The notes: generated by a model from the letters alone, not told the origin. A stretch of 64,000 bases of DNA from an uncultured Selenomonadales bacterium (GCA_946407015.1 CAMJML010000009.1:59729-123728), one strand, 5' to 3'. Positions 32,780 to 41,641 are shown, numbered from the stretch's first letter. Numbers and translations are program-made.

Positions 32780-34163
32780 GCTTTTCACCTCCGATTTGGG
32801 GGATATATTTCCAAACAGGAGAGCATATGGTGTCTGCTACCTCTTTGGCGAAATTGATCGCTCCTTCAAAACCGATTAAGGCATGTTGCCGGGCATGATT
32901 ATGATCAATAAAGCCTCGGCCAATTTTGTAAGCAATCCCTCTTTCTTTGGTTCCGCCAACCAGCAGATCGGCTTGAAGCTCCATCATAAATCCGGTTAAC
33001 TCCGCCGGATTGGTATCATCCAGGATCACCGTCCCGTCATTCACCAAGGTTGCCATGCGCTGATATTCCTCTTTCATCCCGGTTTGGGTACCAATGACGA
33101 CAATTTCAATACCAAGCTCTTTAAACTGACGAATCAGGGAAATAGCCTTAAAACCGCCGCCCACATATACGGCTGCCTTTTTGCCGGTCAACCGCTTGCG
33201 GTATTGCTCCAATGCAGGAGTGATGCCCGCCAGTTCCCGTTCGATCAACGCCTCGGTTTTAGCCGTAATGTCAGGATCAGCCAGCGCTTCAGCAATTTTT
33301 CTGAGGGTGTCCACCGTATCGCCAACCCCGACAAAGGAGATTTGTATAAAAGGAATGTCATAAAGCTCTTGCATTTTGTTAGCCAGATAATTCATTGAAC
33401 CGGCACACTGAACGATATTTAAAGCCGCATGGGTTGTCCGTTTCAGGTCTTCATAACGGGCGTCTCCGGTCAACACCACATTTAATTCCACACCCATTTG
33501 TTCCAGATAGTTGTGAACAATCCAGCGTTCACCGGCCACATTGAATTCGCCGAAAAAGTTAATGGCTTTCGGTTTGCTCTTGACCAGACTACCATCCTGA
33601 GGTTCCATGGCTTTAAGTAAAACATTACAGGCGGCGCGATAGCCGGCGGCTTTATTGCCCATAAAACCACTGGATTCGACCGCAATGACATCGACGTTGT
33701 TGCGCTGGGACGCCGCTTTGCAGACGGCCTGCAAGTCATCGCCGATGACACCGATAATGCAAGTGGAATAAACAAAAACGACTTTGGGATGATGCCTTGC
33801 TACCAATAGATCAATAGCGGCGGCAAGTTTCTTCTCGCCTCCGAAAATGACATCTTCTTCACTCAGGTCGGTGGAAAAACTGTTCCGGTACAGCTCTGTT
33901 CCGCTGCTCAGGCTGCCGCGAATGTCCATAGTAAAGCTTGCGCAGCCAACCGGCCCATGGACCAAATGAACGGCATCCGTAATGGGATTCAGCACCACCC
34001 GGGCTCCGCAATAGACACAGGCCCGCTGGCTGACTGAGCCAGCGAGACTGTCTTCATCGCAGTTAAGGGCCGCAGCATTATCGCCACCTTTCACCAAAAC
34101 CGATCTTTTGCGTTCCTCGATGAAGATTTTTGGGGCTTCCTGTGGCAAACGATTCGTCTTCAT
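32772..34163 (-). CDS. nifE: Nitrogenase cofactor scaffold alpha subunit NifE
   Basis: A 463-residue homologue of NifD. Key stretches are QRACVYCGARVVLNPITDAV, VHGPVGCASFTMDIRGSL, VYSTCIIGVIGDD and IVQCAGSMNYLA, in which the cysteine pattern of NifE is retained while the FeMo-co-ligating His region of NifD is absent. It carries cofactor intermediates in FeMo-co assembly with NifN. Start ATG follows GAGGAGGGAC; the gene begins 18 bp after nifK. Confidence 0.92.
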   Translation of the reverse strand: MKTNRLPQEAPKIFIEERKRSVLVKGGDNAAALNCDEDSLAGSVSQRACVYCGARVVLNPITDAVHLVHGPVGCASFTMDIRGSLSSGTELYRNSFSTDLSEEDVIFGGEKKLAAAIDLLVARHHPKVVFVYSTCIIGVIGDDLQAVCKAASQRNNVDVIAVESSGFMGNKAAGYRAACNVLLKAMEPQDGSLVKSKPKAINFFGEFNVAGERWIVHNYLEQMGVELNVVLTGDARYEDLKRTTHAALNIVQCAGSMNYLANKMQELYDIPFIQISFVGVGDTVDTLRKIAEALADPDITAKTEALIERELAGITPALEQYRKRLTGKKAAVYVGGGFKAISLIRQFKELGIEIVVIGTQTGMKEEYQRMATLVNDGTVILDDTNPAELTGFMMELQADLLVGGTKERGIAYKIGRGFIDHNHARQHALIGFEGAINFAKEVADTICSPVWKYIPQIGGEKHG

Positions 34164-34181
34164 ACTGCGTCCCTCCTCATC

Positions 34182-35543
34182 CTACATAATTAATTCCATA
34201 TCTTCATCCGCAGTGTCACGGTCCACACGATCCAGCAAGGTATTACTAATCATCTCGATTAAGCGCATAGCCCCCTTATAGCCGACCACCGGCATATAGG
34301 AGTGCACCCCGCGGTCCATAATGGGGAAGCCAAACCGGACAAGCGGAATATCTTCGGCCCGGGCAATATATTTGCCATAGGTATTGCCGATAATTAAGTC
34401 GACCGGATCCTGCTTGATCCACTGATGCAGGGTGAATAAATCACCGGCACTCTTCACTTTTGCCTGGGTACCTGCTTGGCTTAACATCTGATTGACCTCT
34501 TTTTCAAACAAATCGCCCGGAGTACCGGTCAGAATGTATTTCGGTTTCATCCCCAGTTCCAGCAAGAACTGCGTCAGGCCTGTCAGCATATCAGGATCTC
34601 CAAATAAGGCGACTTCTTTGCCATAATAGTGTTGGTGCAAATCAGCCATGATATCAATAACCTGGCCGCGCTCTTCTTCCAGCTCTGCCGAAACAGGTTG
34701 TCCGCTAAATTCTGCGATTGCCATTAAAAAATCATCGGTTGCAGTGATCCCAATCGGAGTAGTTAAGGCTTGATAGGGCACTTTGCATTTCTTTTTTAAT
34801 TCCTGCGCGCTGTCTGTTGAGGCAAAGTGTCCTAACGCCAGGGTGCCCAGTGAATTACCGGAATCAATAATATCCTTGATTTTGGTGCCGCCTTCCGGGA
34901 AAATATGATATTCACCGGTCAGGGGTGCATCTAAAACTCCGCTGGTATCGGGAAACATAATATAATCGGCTTTCATGGATCTTAATATCCGCTTGATTTC
35001 CCGCATGTCGCCCGGATTGACAAACCCGGGAAGCACGTTGATTTTACCGTTTGATTTGCCGCCGGCGGCACTCAGGTATTTAACCATCCCTTTGGTCATA
35101 TTGGAAAATCCGGTAATATGGGAGCCTTGATAGCTGGGCGTATTGGCATGGATAACATATTTCCCTTCGGGAACTTGTGCTTGTAAAATATAGGTGGGAA
35201 TATCTTCGCCAATGGTTTCGGACAGGCAGGTTGTAGAAATAGCCACAATATCCGGTTCATAGATGGCAAAGATATTTTTTAAGGCTGCCTTGAGATTGGA
35301 GCCGCCGCCAAAGACCGCTGCCCCCTCGGTAAACGAACTGGTAGCCGCTTCCACCGGTTCACGGAAATGCCGGTTGAGATGCGACCGGAAATACATTTGG
35401 CATCCCTGCGATCCATGACTGTGCGGAAGACAACGGTGAATTCCCAGAGCTGCGTAAGTGGCTCCTAAGGGCTGACAAGTTTTAGCCGGATTAATGACCA
35501 GGGATTTTCTTTCAATACACTCTTTTGGAGTATGATCTAACAT
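34182..35543 (-). CDS. nifK: Nitrogenase MoFe protein beta chain NifK
   Basis: A 453-residue protein of the short clostridial NifK type. P-cluster cysteines are in INPAKTCQPLGA, SHGSQGCQMYFRSHL and STTCLSETIGEDI. It closely follows the C. pasteurianum pattern (NTPSYQGSHITGFSNM, MREIKRILRSM, IMFPDTSGVLDAP, FGFPIMDRG). With NifD it forms the alpha2beta2 dinitrogenase that reduces N2. It begins 1 bp after the nifD stop, so expression is coupled. Confidence 0.95.
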   Translation of the reverse strand: MLDHTPKECIERKSLVINPAKTCQPLGATYAALGIHRCLPHSHGSQGCQMYFRSHLNRHFREPVEAATSSFTEGAAVFGGGSNLKAALKNIFAIYEPDIVAISTTCLSETIGEDIPTYILQAQVPEGKYVIHANTPSYQGSHITGFSNMTKGMVKYLSAAGGKSNGKINVLPGFVNPGDMREIKRILRSMKADYIMFPDTSGVLDAPLTGEYHIFPEGGTKIKDIIDSGNSLGTLALGHFASTDSAQELKKKCKVPYQALTTPIGITATDDFLMAIAEFSGQPVSAELEEERGQVIDIMADLHQHYYGKEVALFGDPDMLTGLTQFLLELGMKPKYILTGTPGDLFEKEVNQMLSQAGTQAKVKSAGDLFTLHQWIKQDPVDLIIGNTYGKYIARAEDIPLVRFGFPIMDRGVHSYMPVVGYKGAMRLIEMISNTLLDRVDRDTADEDMELIM

Positions 35544-37169
35544 TTAAATGACCTCCTCTACATATACGTAGCTGCCTTCTAAGTGCGTGTCCTGCTTCCA
35601 TTTGGGTTTTATCAAGCTCCAGGCCGGAGTGGTCAGTCCCATGGCAATATCCCGTGCAAAAATCACAGCCCCTTTAAAGCCGGCAAACGGTCCACTGTAA
35701 TCATAGGAATGTAATTGTTTCGAAAGTTTACCCATTTTATGGATGACGTACTTTTCTTTGATCCCTGAGGCAAAAATATCCGGATTCAGGATTTTCATAA
35801 ATTGTTCCATCTCGTAATGGTTGATGTCATCGACCACAATGTTGCCATCGTTCATGATCTTAATTAGACCTTTAAAATAATTGAGCGACATTTCCTGGCT
35901 TAATTCTTTATATTTGTCTTTGGACAACAGCAGGCGATAATGTTTCGGATCAGGAGTAATGACCAGATTTTCGATATTTTTGTTATCGGCATTGGCTTTA
36001 ATAAAGGGAATAACCTCGCGCCCTTCATAATCATCCCGGTGAGCAAACTCGAAGCCGGCCAGAACGGTTTCGATCCCAATTTCACTGTAAAGTCCTTGAA
36101 AATGATTGGCTCTGGAACCGCCCACAAACAGGCAAGCTGTCTTACCTTTGCACATTTCCCGGTACTTTTCCATTTCAGGTTCAATTTCCGCCAGTTCGGC
36201 CGCAATGACCGCCTCTGTCCGGTCGATCAAGGACTGTTCACCAAAATATTTGGCAATATCTCTTAAAGCCTGGATGGTGTTTTCAATTCCCAGAAAGTTC
36301 ACCTTGATCCAGTCTGTGCCATACTTTTCCCTGAGCATCTCGGCCACATAGTTGATTGAACGGTGGCATTGAACGAGATTCAAGTCGGCTTTATGCGCAC
36401 TTTTTAGTTGCTCAACCGTACCATCGCCGGACATTACCGACATAATGGTATAACCGATTGTTTTTAAAATCCGTTCAATTTCCCAGCCGTCACCGCCGAT
36501 ATTGTATTCACCGAGGATATTGAGTGAATATTCTCCTTTGAGGGCATTCCCCGTACCGATCACATGCTTAAATAAGCCATTATTGGCAATATGATGACCA
36601 GCCGACTGACTGACCCCCTTGTAGCCTTCACAGCTAAAGGCAATGGTTTGAACGCCATATTCCTTTTCCGCCCATGCGGCAACCGCATTAATATCGTCAC
36701 CAATCAGCCCGACCGGACAGGTTGCGCAAATCATGATACTTTTCGGATGGAAAATTTCAACGACTTCACTGATGGCTTTTTGCAGTTTCTTTTCACCACC
36801 AAAAACAATATCCGTTTCCTGCATATCGGTAGAAAAACAATAGGCAAGAAAATTATGGTCCTCTGGCTTTTCTGTCCGGCCGCGATTTCGTCTGGTCAGC
36901 CAGCTATAATAGCCGCAGCCGATGGGGCCGTGAGTAATGGCCACAGTATCTTTGAGAGGTCCGACTACAACGCCCTTGCAGCCGGCATACGTGCAGCCTC
37001 TCTCTGTGATAATACCGGGAACTGTCCGTGTATCGGCTACCATTTCTTGCGGTGCTTCGCTATGATCGACAACGATTACATGACCTTTACGGCCTTTAAA
37101 TGCACTTGCCGGATATTTGCTCATAATACCATTGACCGTATCCTGCATTTTTTTTATTTTATCCGTCAT
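35544..37169 (-). CDS. nifD: Nitrogenase MoFe protein alpha chain NifD
   Basis: A 541-residue protein, the catalytic subunit. P-cluster Cys are in ERGCTYAGCKG, THGPIGCGYYSW and CATCPVGLIGDD. The FeMo-co ligands are the Cys in LVQCHRSINY (residue 268) and the His in QLHSYDYSGPF (residue 487). The extended region with FEFAHRDDYEGREVIPFIK is that of the clostridial molybdenum type, not VnfD or AnfD. Start ATG after GGAGGTG. It is the first gene of the operon; nifH, normally directly upstream, is absent here. Confidence 0.96.
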   Translation of the reverse strand: MTDKIKKMQDTVNGIMSKYPASAFKGRKGHVIVVDHSEAPQEMVADTRTVPGIITERGCTYAGCKGVVVGPLKDTVAITHGPIGCGYYSWLTRRNRGRTEKPEDHNFLAYCFSTDMQETDIVFGGEKKLQKAISEVVEIFHPKSIMICATCPVGLIGDDINAVAAWAEKEYGVQTIAFSCEGYKGVSQSAGHHIANNGLFKHVIGTGNALKGEYSLNILGEYNIGGDGWEIERILKTIGYTIMSVMSGDGTVEQLKSAHKADLNLVQCHRSINYVAEMLREKYGTDWIKVNFLGIENTIQALRDIAKYFGEQSLIDRTEAVIAAELAEIEPEMEKYREMCKGKTACLFVGGSRANHFQGLYSEIGIETVLAGFEFAHRDDYEGREVIPFIKANADNKNIENLVITPDPKHYRLLLSKDKYKELSQEMSLNYFKGLIKIMNDGNIVVDDINHYEMEQFMKILNPDIFASGIKEKYVIHKMGKLSKQLHSYDYSGPFAGFKGAVIFARDIAMGLTTPAWSLIKPKWKQDTHLEGSYVYVEEVI

Positions 37170-37243
37170 GATACACCTCCATGAAATTCTTCAGGAATGA
37201 ATACTTTTAAAGCAATAATGTGCGCTTAAATACAAAGATTAAA

Positions 37244-37272
37244 TTGACAGAGACATGCTTGGTTCCTATAAT
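37244..37272 (+). promoter_or_regulatory. Perfect sigma-A consensus promoter
   Basis: TTGACA (37244-37249), 17-bp spacer and TATAAT (37267-37272) match the consensus exactly. It points right, away from nifD, and has no protein gene downstream before a strong terminator. Confidence 0.8.
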
Positions 37273-37278
37273 CTAAAT

Positions 37279-37358
37279 AGATAGTTTTTTCCGACACCAT
37301 GGGGAAAATTATCCTTACTCCACGGATAAGTTGCAGTTATTCGTGGAGTTTTATTTTT
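37279..37358 (+). ncRNA. Predicted small RNA divergent from nifD
   Basis: A transcript from the consensus promoter would start near 37279 and end about 80 nt later at a Rho-independent terminator: ACTCCACG-g-ATAA pairs with TTAT-t-CGTGGAGT (37317-37329, 37337-37349), 7-nt loop, then TTTATTTTT. No open frame or ribosome-binding site is visible inside. It could be a trans-acting small RNA or a leader-like regulatory transcript. The prediction rests on promoter and terminator alone. Confidence 0.6.
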
Positions 37359-37399
37359 CCATGTTCTCTCCCCCTCTTATTTTGAGATTTAAACATAAA

Positions 37400-37431
37400 A
37401 GGCTTATCGACAGAAAAATGTCGATAAGCCT
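37400..37431. terminator. Perfect 13-bp hairpin
   Basis: AGGCTTATCGACA and TGTCGATAAGCCT form a perfect stem with a 6-nt loop. On the - strand it is followed by TTTTATGTTT, so it may end leftward transcripts entering from the kinase region before they reach nifD. Confidence 0.6.
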
Positions 37432-37465
37432 CATTGCTTACATGTTGATTGTAGATAAACCAGCA

Positions 37466-37546
37466 AAACAAAATAAACCTAATTAATCGTCTTTATGCAA
37501 GTCGTTTTAATTTGTTTTTGTTGATTTAGTTCGGTTTATTTTGTTT
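37466..37546. repeat. Widely spaced 14-bp perfect inverted repeat
   Basis: AAACAAAATAAACC (37466-37479) and GGTTTATTTTGTTT (37533-37546) are exact reverse complements separated by 53 bp of AT-rich sequence. It could be a regulator-binding pair or the ends of a small element. Confidence 0.5.
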
Positions 37547-37685
37547 GAGTATAGCACTTTTAATTCATCCTATCAAGCACTTGAGTAAAAATTGTAATTT
37601 TCAGTTATTAGGCATTTCATAACAGTTTATAGGGATTTAAATGAATTAGCTGAATTTTTAAATATTTATTTACAGTTAATTTCCG

Positions 37686-37724
37686 CTTCCCCACGGGACA
37701 CGAGTTCGAATTTCGTCGCCTCCA
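37686..37724 (+). other. Degenerate tRNA-Gly 3' end
   Basis: CTTCCCC-ACGGGA, a T arm ACGAG-TTCGAAT-TTCGT, and CGCC-TCCA align with the attachment-site tRNA fragment at 23547-23591, with a few deletions. Like that site, it is followed within a few bases by an AAGCCTTC hairpin. Confidence 0.65.
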
Positions 37725-37727
37725 GCA

Positions 37728-37766
37728 ACACTTAAGCCTTCTAGGAAATCTAGAAGGCTTAAGTGT
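37728..37766 (+). terminator. 17-bp perfect terminator-type hairpin
   Basis: ACACTTAAGCCTTCTAG and CTAGAAGGCTTAAGTGT form a perfect 17-bp stem with a 5-nt loop. Sequence and position relative to the tRNA relic parallel the terminator at 23601-23632. Confidence 0.7.
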
Positions 37767-37783
37767 TATTTAATTTGTCTGTT

Positions 37784-38447
37784 TCAAAAAAAACGCAAGT
37801 AAAAGGTTGTCCCCTCTTCGCTGGTCTGATACTCCAGCTTGGCACTATTCCGTTGGGCTATCCGATAACACACTGATAAACCAAGCCCTGTTCCGTTATC
37901 TTTTGTTGTAATAAAGGGATGACCCATCCGTTCTTGGATATGGGGAGGTATACCACAACCAGTGTCCTGTACCATTAGCACTACCGCATGCCCTTCCTGA
38001 CAGGTTTTGATTACGACCACGCCTGCACTGGCCATGACTTCAAAACTATTGCGCACCAAATTCAGCACAAGCTGCTTGAACTCACTCATCAAACAGCACA
38101 TTGGGAACTGGAGTGCTTTCAAAATGGAGTGAGTGTCCGCTGCGAAAAGCCTCAGCCTGCAGTAAAGGACACAAAGCATCCAGTACATGGTTCATATTTC
38201 CTAGTTTCATTTCCAAACGCTTATCTTTTGCAAGCAATAAAAACTCGGATATAATGGCATTAGCACGGTCAAGTTCCTCAATCATGGTATCAATCTGTCC
38301 TTGATAACCTGAAAGAGCTTCCTTCCGGCGAAACTTGCCTGCTCTTCGGCAAGAATTTCTTGATAAGTTTCCGGTAGCAACTCCAATGATTAGGACCGTA
38401 ATGATAATCATGAAAATAAAATAGGTTTTCTTGGAAAAAGAGACCAT
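37784..38447 (-). pseudogene. Decayed sensor histidine kinase
   Basis: Two overlapping frames together read as the C-terminal part of a sporulation-type sensor kinase. The first (38447-38082) has the dimerisation part after the H box (IDTMIEELDRANAIISEFLL, LAKDKRLEMKLGNMNHVL) and stops after NVLFDE. A one-base frameshift near 38085 continues it as EFKQLVLNLVRNSFEVM, DTGCGIP and GTGLGLS of the ATPase domain. The H box itself and any sensor domain are missing. The intact kinase at 38759-40195 is a related paralogue. Confidence 0.75.
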
Positions 38448-38758
38448 AAGCTAGGATAAGCAGGACGCATCCATTCTCTCCTACAAATGCAAGTTCTTCC
38501 TTATATACATACAAATATAACCGATTAGAAAAACAGGCTGAAATTATCCAATACGCTTCCCTGTGAAAAATAAAAACTGCCAACCGATTTGCGATGTTTC
38601 CGATTAGCAGTCATTCTGCAAGTTTCCTGTTGAATATACCGCTCATAAACCTAGGGAAGCTGCGATATTGCGGTTTAATTATAATGGACTTCCGCCAAAT
38701 TCGTCAATATACCGAATTATAAATCTTTATCTTCCTGATTCAGCAGTTTGCTTGCTTT

Positions 38759-40195
38759 TCATGATATTAAGACTGGAAATGTAATAATAAAAGTAGTTCC
38801 TTTGCCGATATGCGAAATAACCTCAATATTGCCTCCATGGCGTTCTACGATACTTTGGCAGACAGATAGACCTAGACCAGTGCCTTCATTTTTCGTTGTA
38901 TAAAATGGGTCAAAGATTTTTTTTATACTTTCGCCAGGAATACCGCAACCACTATCGGAAATAGAAAGAGTCACCAAATTATGATCTGCAGTGGTACTTA
39001 TATTTATAATTCCATGACCCTCTATGGATTCAATACCATTCCGTGCTAGGTTTAAGATCAATTGTTTCATTTCTTTTTCATCAGCATAAATATCTGCCAT
39101 ATTGCAAGAAAGCCGAACCTTTAGCTCTACCCCTTTCTTCAGTGATTCCGCAAGTAACAATGGGTAGATCTCATTAAAAATGACATTAAGATTAACTGCT
39201 TTATTTTCTATTTTTTTATTACGGGCAAGAGAAAGAAAGTCGGTTATAATATCTTCGACCCGGGATAATTCTTTTAAAATAGTAACAAACTGCTCATCCA
39301 TCCCGGCTACCTTTAATCGAATAAATTGTAGATAGCCTTTAATCACGGTTAAAGGATTCCGGATCTCATGGGCTACACCAGCAGCCATTTCACCAATAAG
39401 ATTAAAACGGTCTAGTCTGTGCACTTTGTCCCTTTCCCTCTGGATGGTTTCTCTTAGTTCAAGGGTAGTTTCAAGAATAGGCAGTAACTCTGGTATTTCC
39501 TTAAAAGATGATACATCTCTCGATGCCTCTTTTATACTGCGTGTTAAGCCAATTAAACATTGGCGAAATGTATAGCCAATATAATATATTATGGCTAAAG
39601 AAGCCAACCAGATTATTAAAATCCGAAAAAAACGTGTATATAGCTCTTGCATATAAACGGCTTCTACATCTTCGATCTTTGAGTTTGCAAAACTATGTCC
39701 AATAATGTTACCATCACGATAAATAGGATAACGAACGGATATTGCCGGCTTTTCCTCCCAAAGAATTGCTTTTTCAATATATTCGAATTCAAACTTGCCT
39801 GTATCATACACAACTGTCCTTTTAATCGGCTGTAAGAAAGAAGGAGCAAAAGGCGCTACGGAAATATTACTGTTTAGGTCTCTTGAATAATAACCTAATC
39901 CGTAGCCCGGGTATTTCTGCGATAATGCGTCTACTTTTGGCTGTAATACTTTATTTAAAGCTTGGATTTTATCTTTGTCAGCTATATTAGATTGATTTGC
40001 ATCAATAAGTATCTGATCAAATGAGCCAGTTAATCCATTATCGAGTTGGCTGGCAATTTCAAGCAATACTTGTTTTTTTCTATAATAAGACAATTCCCGC
40101 TCGTCTCTAGCGTCGTCATAAGAAGCAATTAGCATGATACCTGTAGCCAATAGAGAAAGCACAAATAACAGTTTCGTAAGTCGTGTAGTCGGCAT
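38759..40195 (-). CDS. Membrane sensor histidine kinase
   Basis: A 478-residue kinase. A transmembrane helix (LLFVLSLLATGIMLIA), an extracytoplasmic sensor of about 160 residues (LDNGLTGSFDQILIDANQSN, YGLGYYSRD), a second helix (about 185-205), and a HisKA domain with VAHEIRNPL (His near residue 276) are followed by an ATPase domain (N box QLILNLARNGIES, DSGCGIP, GTGLGLSVC). This layout and class resemble the sporulation kinases KinB/KinD and similar Negativicutes kinases. No response regulator gene is adjacent. Target could be Spo0F, encoded at 44293; that is inference. Confidence 0.88.
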   Translation of the reverse strand: MPTTRLTKLLFVLSLLATGIMLIASYDDARDERELSYYRKKQVLLEIASQLDNGLTGSFDQILIDANQSNIADKDKIQALNKVLQPKVDALSQKYPGYGLGYYSRDLNSNISVAPFAPSFLQPIKRTVVYDTGKFEFEYIEKAILWEEKPAISVRYPIYRDGNIIGHSFANSKIEDVEAVYMQELYTRFFRILIIWLASLAIIYYIGYTFRQCLIGLTRSIKEASRDVSSFKEIPELLPILETTLELRETIQRERDKVHRLDRFNLIGEMAAGVAHEIRNPLTVIKGYLQFIRLKVAGMDEQFVTILKELSRVEDIITDFLSLARNKKIENKAVNLNVIFNEIYPLLLAESLKKGVELKVRLSCNMADIYADEKEMKQLILNLARNGIESIEGHGIINISTTADHNLVTLSISDSGCGIPGESIKKIFDPFYTTKNEGTGLGLSVCQSIVERHGGNIEVISHIGKGTTFIITFPVLIS

Positions 40196-40371
40196 AAAAT
40201 CCTCCAGGGAATTTCTCTAACAGACATATTTCTTTACAATTAATTGCAAATCCTCCCTGCTACGTCAGCTATAGATTTGGGTGCAAAATAACAGCTAAGT
40301 ATACGTTGGTTGTCGCCCTGCCGCTTCGCTTGAAGCTCTTACCTGCAATTTTAAAATAAGTGCTTCAAAAG

Positions 40372-40401
40372 ACAAACCTTCCAGCAATCTGGAAGGTTTG
40401 T
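40372..40401 (-). terminator. Terminator after CBO0543-type gene
   Basis: ACAAACCTTCCAG and CTGGAAGGTTTGT form a 13-bp perfect stem with a 4-nt loop. On the - strand it directly follows the stop codon at 40401 and is succeeded by CTTTTG. Confidence 0.75.
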
Positions 40402-40964
40402 TAACGTCTATTTTTTTCCTGCTTCAATGGTATCCCTGCAGCGTGGCGTTTCAAACACTGACCTTGCTCTGTCTTTATGCCGCCGATGGGCTGCAAAATT
40501 TTATAATGCCAGGGCAGCCAAACACCATAAATCAAAATAAAGACCGGGACAGAGTACCAATGCCGCCAGCCCTTCAATGTCATATAGCCTACCTGGGTTA
40601 AGACAATTTCGAACAATAAGGATATAACACTAAACAGAGTAACATACTGCCAGAAATTTTTCCGGTTTAAATAGTTGAGATAAAGAATAGCCAGACAGGG
40701 CGGAATAATGCCATAGCTGGCTAAGTCGCCTATTCCCTCTGTCGTTCTACTACCCAGATCAAACCAATCAAAATATGTGCCTAACAAATTGACATCTAAG
40801 ACCAGACCTACATAGCCCACCACACCAAAGGTAATATACATTCCCCGGCGGGTAATTTGCCTTTTAGGCATGAGGATGATTAGCACCAGCAAGATGACGG
40901 CAACCATTAAAGGAAACCAGATACCAGGCTGCTGGATATCTAAATTCTGAATTATTTTATCCAC
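40401..40964 (-). CDS. CBO0543-family-like membrane protein
   Basis: A 187-residue membrane protein with about five hydrophobic segments (WFPLMVAVILLVLIILMP, MYITFGVVGYVGLVLDV, YGIIPPCLAILYLNYL). It ends in a basic tail. Sequence pattern and position beside the gene at 41018-41641 suggest a diverged member of the same family. Function is unknown. Confidence 0.6.
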   Translation of the reverse strand: MDKIIQNLDIQQPGIWFPLMVAVILLVLIILMPKRQITRRGMYITFGVVGYVGLVLDVNLLGTYFDWFDLGSRTTEGIGDLASYGIIPPCLAILYLNYLNRKNFWQYVTLFSVISLLFEIVLTQVGYMTLKGWRHWYSVPVFILIYGVWLPWHYKILQPIGGIKTEQGQCLKRHAAGIPLKQEKNRR

Positions 40965-41017
40965 GAAACAAAGCCTCCTGCAACAATACTCATACTAACG
41001 ATATACCAGCTTGATTC

Positions 41018-41641
41018 TTAATCTTCCGAGTCCGTTTTATCCAACAGCTTCATTGCCGACTGAAACTTGGGCATCATGGCGGCCCGCTTGCTCTGCCGGG
41101 CATGACTCAGCTCAATATTGCCCAGCCAAATTACCACAGCCCGCGCAAAGGTACTTGCCGTAATACCAATGAGAAACGACAAAAAATAATTCCATTTGAG
41201 CAATGCCAGCACACCGCTCCAAACATAAAAAGGCTGAGCAATAAAAGCAAAAAAGGCCGTTGCAGCTGTATTCCAAACCAAAAAACTCCTCCAGGTGTAA
41301 GTAAGCTGATAAGTAAACATATGCCCGATCGGATGAAGCGTATAGCTTAGTGGGAACAAACTGGGAATGAACGGCATAAAGTGGGTCTGATAGGCCCATA
41401 ATCCCGACATAGTTCCCATCAGGTCAATATAGCCAAAGATAACGGCCAATAAAGAACCATATAAGATAATTTCCCTCAGCCGGCTTTTATCAACATACTT
41501 AACTAAAAGCGCATAGGCAACAACAATGCTGGCCAGCATGACCAGCCAGCCAGAAGAACCGAACTCCACCCCCAGCCAGCGTGTATACACCATATCCCAC
41601 TCCAAGAGCACGATGGCATTGATCTCTTCAAATGTTGGCAA
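41018..41641 (-). CDS. CBO0543-family membrane protein
   Basis: A 207-residue membrane protein with five or six helices. It shares with the prophage protein at 2938-3558 the LLVKYVDKSRLREIILYGSL region after the first helices and the PLSYTLxPIGHM / Y-TWRSFLVWN arrangement. The family occurs mostly in spore formers, often in several copies, and has no known function. The gene is 53 bp upstream of 40401-40964 and probably co-transcribed with it. Confidence 0.72.
   Translation of the reverse strand: MPTFEEINAIVLLEWDMVYTRWLGVEFGSSGWLVMLASIVVAYALLVKYVDKSRLREIILYGSLLAVIFGYIDLMGTMSGLWAYQTHFMPFIPSLFPLSYTLHPIGHMFTYQLTYTWRSFLVWNTAATAFFAFIAQPFYVWSGVLALLKWNYFLSFLIGITASTFARAVVIWLGNIELSHARQSKRAAMMPKFQSAMKLLDKTDSED

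Larger units (their letters stand above)
37170..37783. other. Regulatory, relic-rich region upstream of nifD
   Basis: No protein gene is seen. From left to right it holds a + strand consensus promoter and terminator (predicted small RNA, 37279-37358), a 13-bp perfect hairpin at 37400-37431, a 14-bp perfect inverted repeat with arms 53 bp apart (37466-37479, 37533-37546), a degenerate tRNA-Gly 3' end (37686-37724) and a 17-bp perfect hairpin (37728-37766). I found no convincing sigma-54 promoter for nifD. Confidence 0.6.

Noticed and set aside
31376..37169. Vanadium or iron-only nitrogenase structural genes
   Set aside because: NifD has the clostridial molybdenum-type sequence and no delta-subunit gene (AnfG/VnfG) is present.
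36591..37184. A 197-codon open frame on the + strand
   Set aside because: It is antisense to conserved nifD sequence and explained by codon bias of that gene.
37170..37260. A sigma-54 promoter for nifD
   Set aside because: The best match (GCGCAC then TTGCT) lacks the GG of the -24 box and has 4 instead of 5 bases between the halves.
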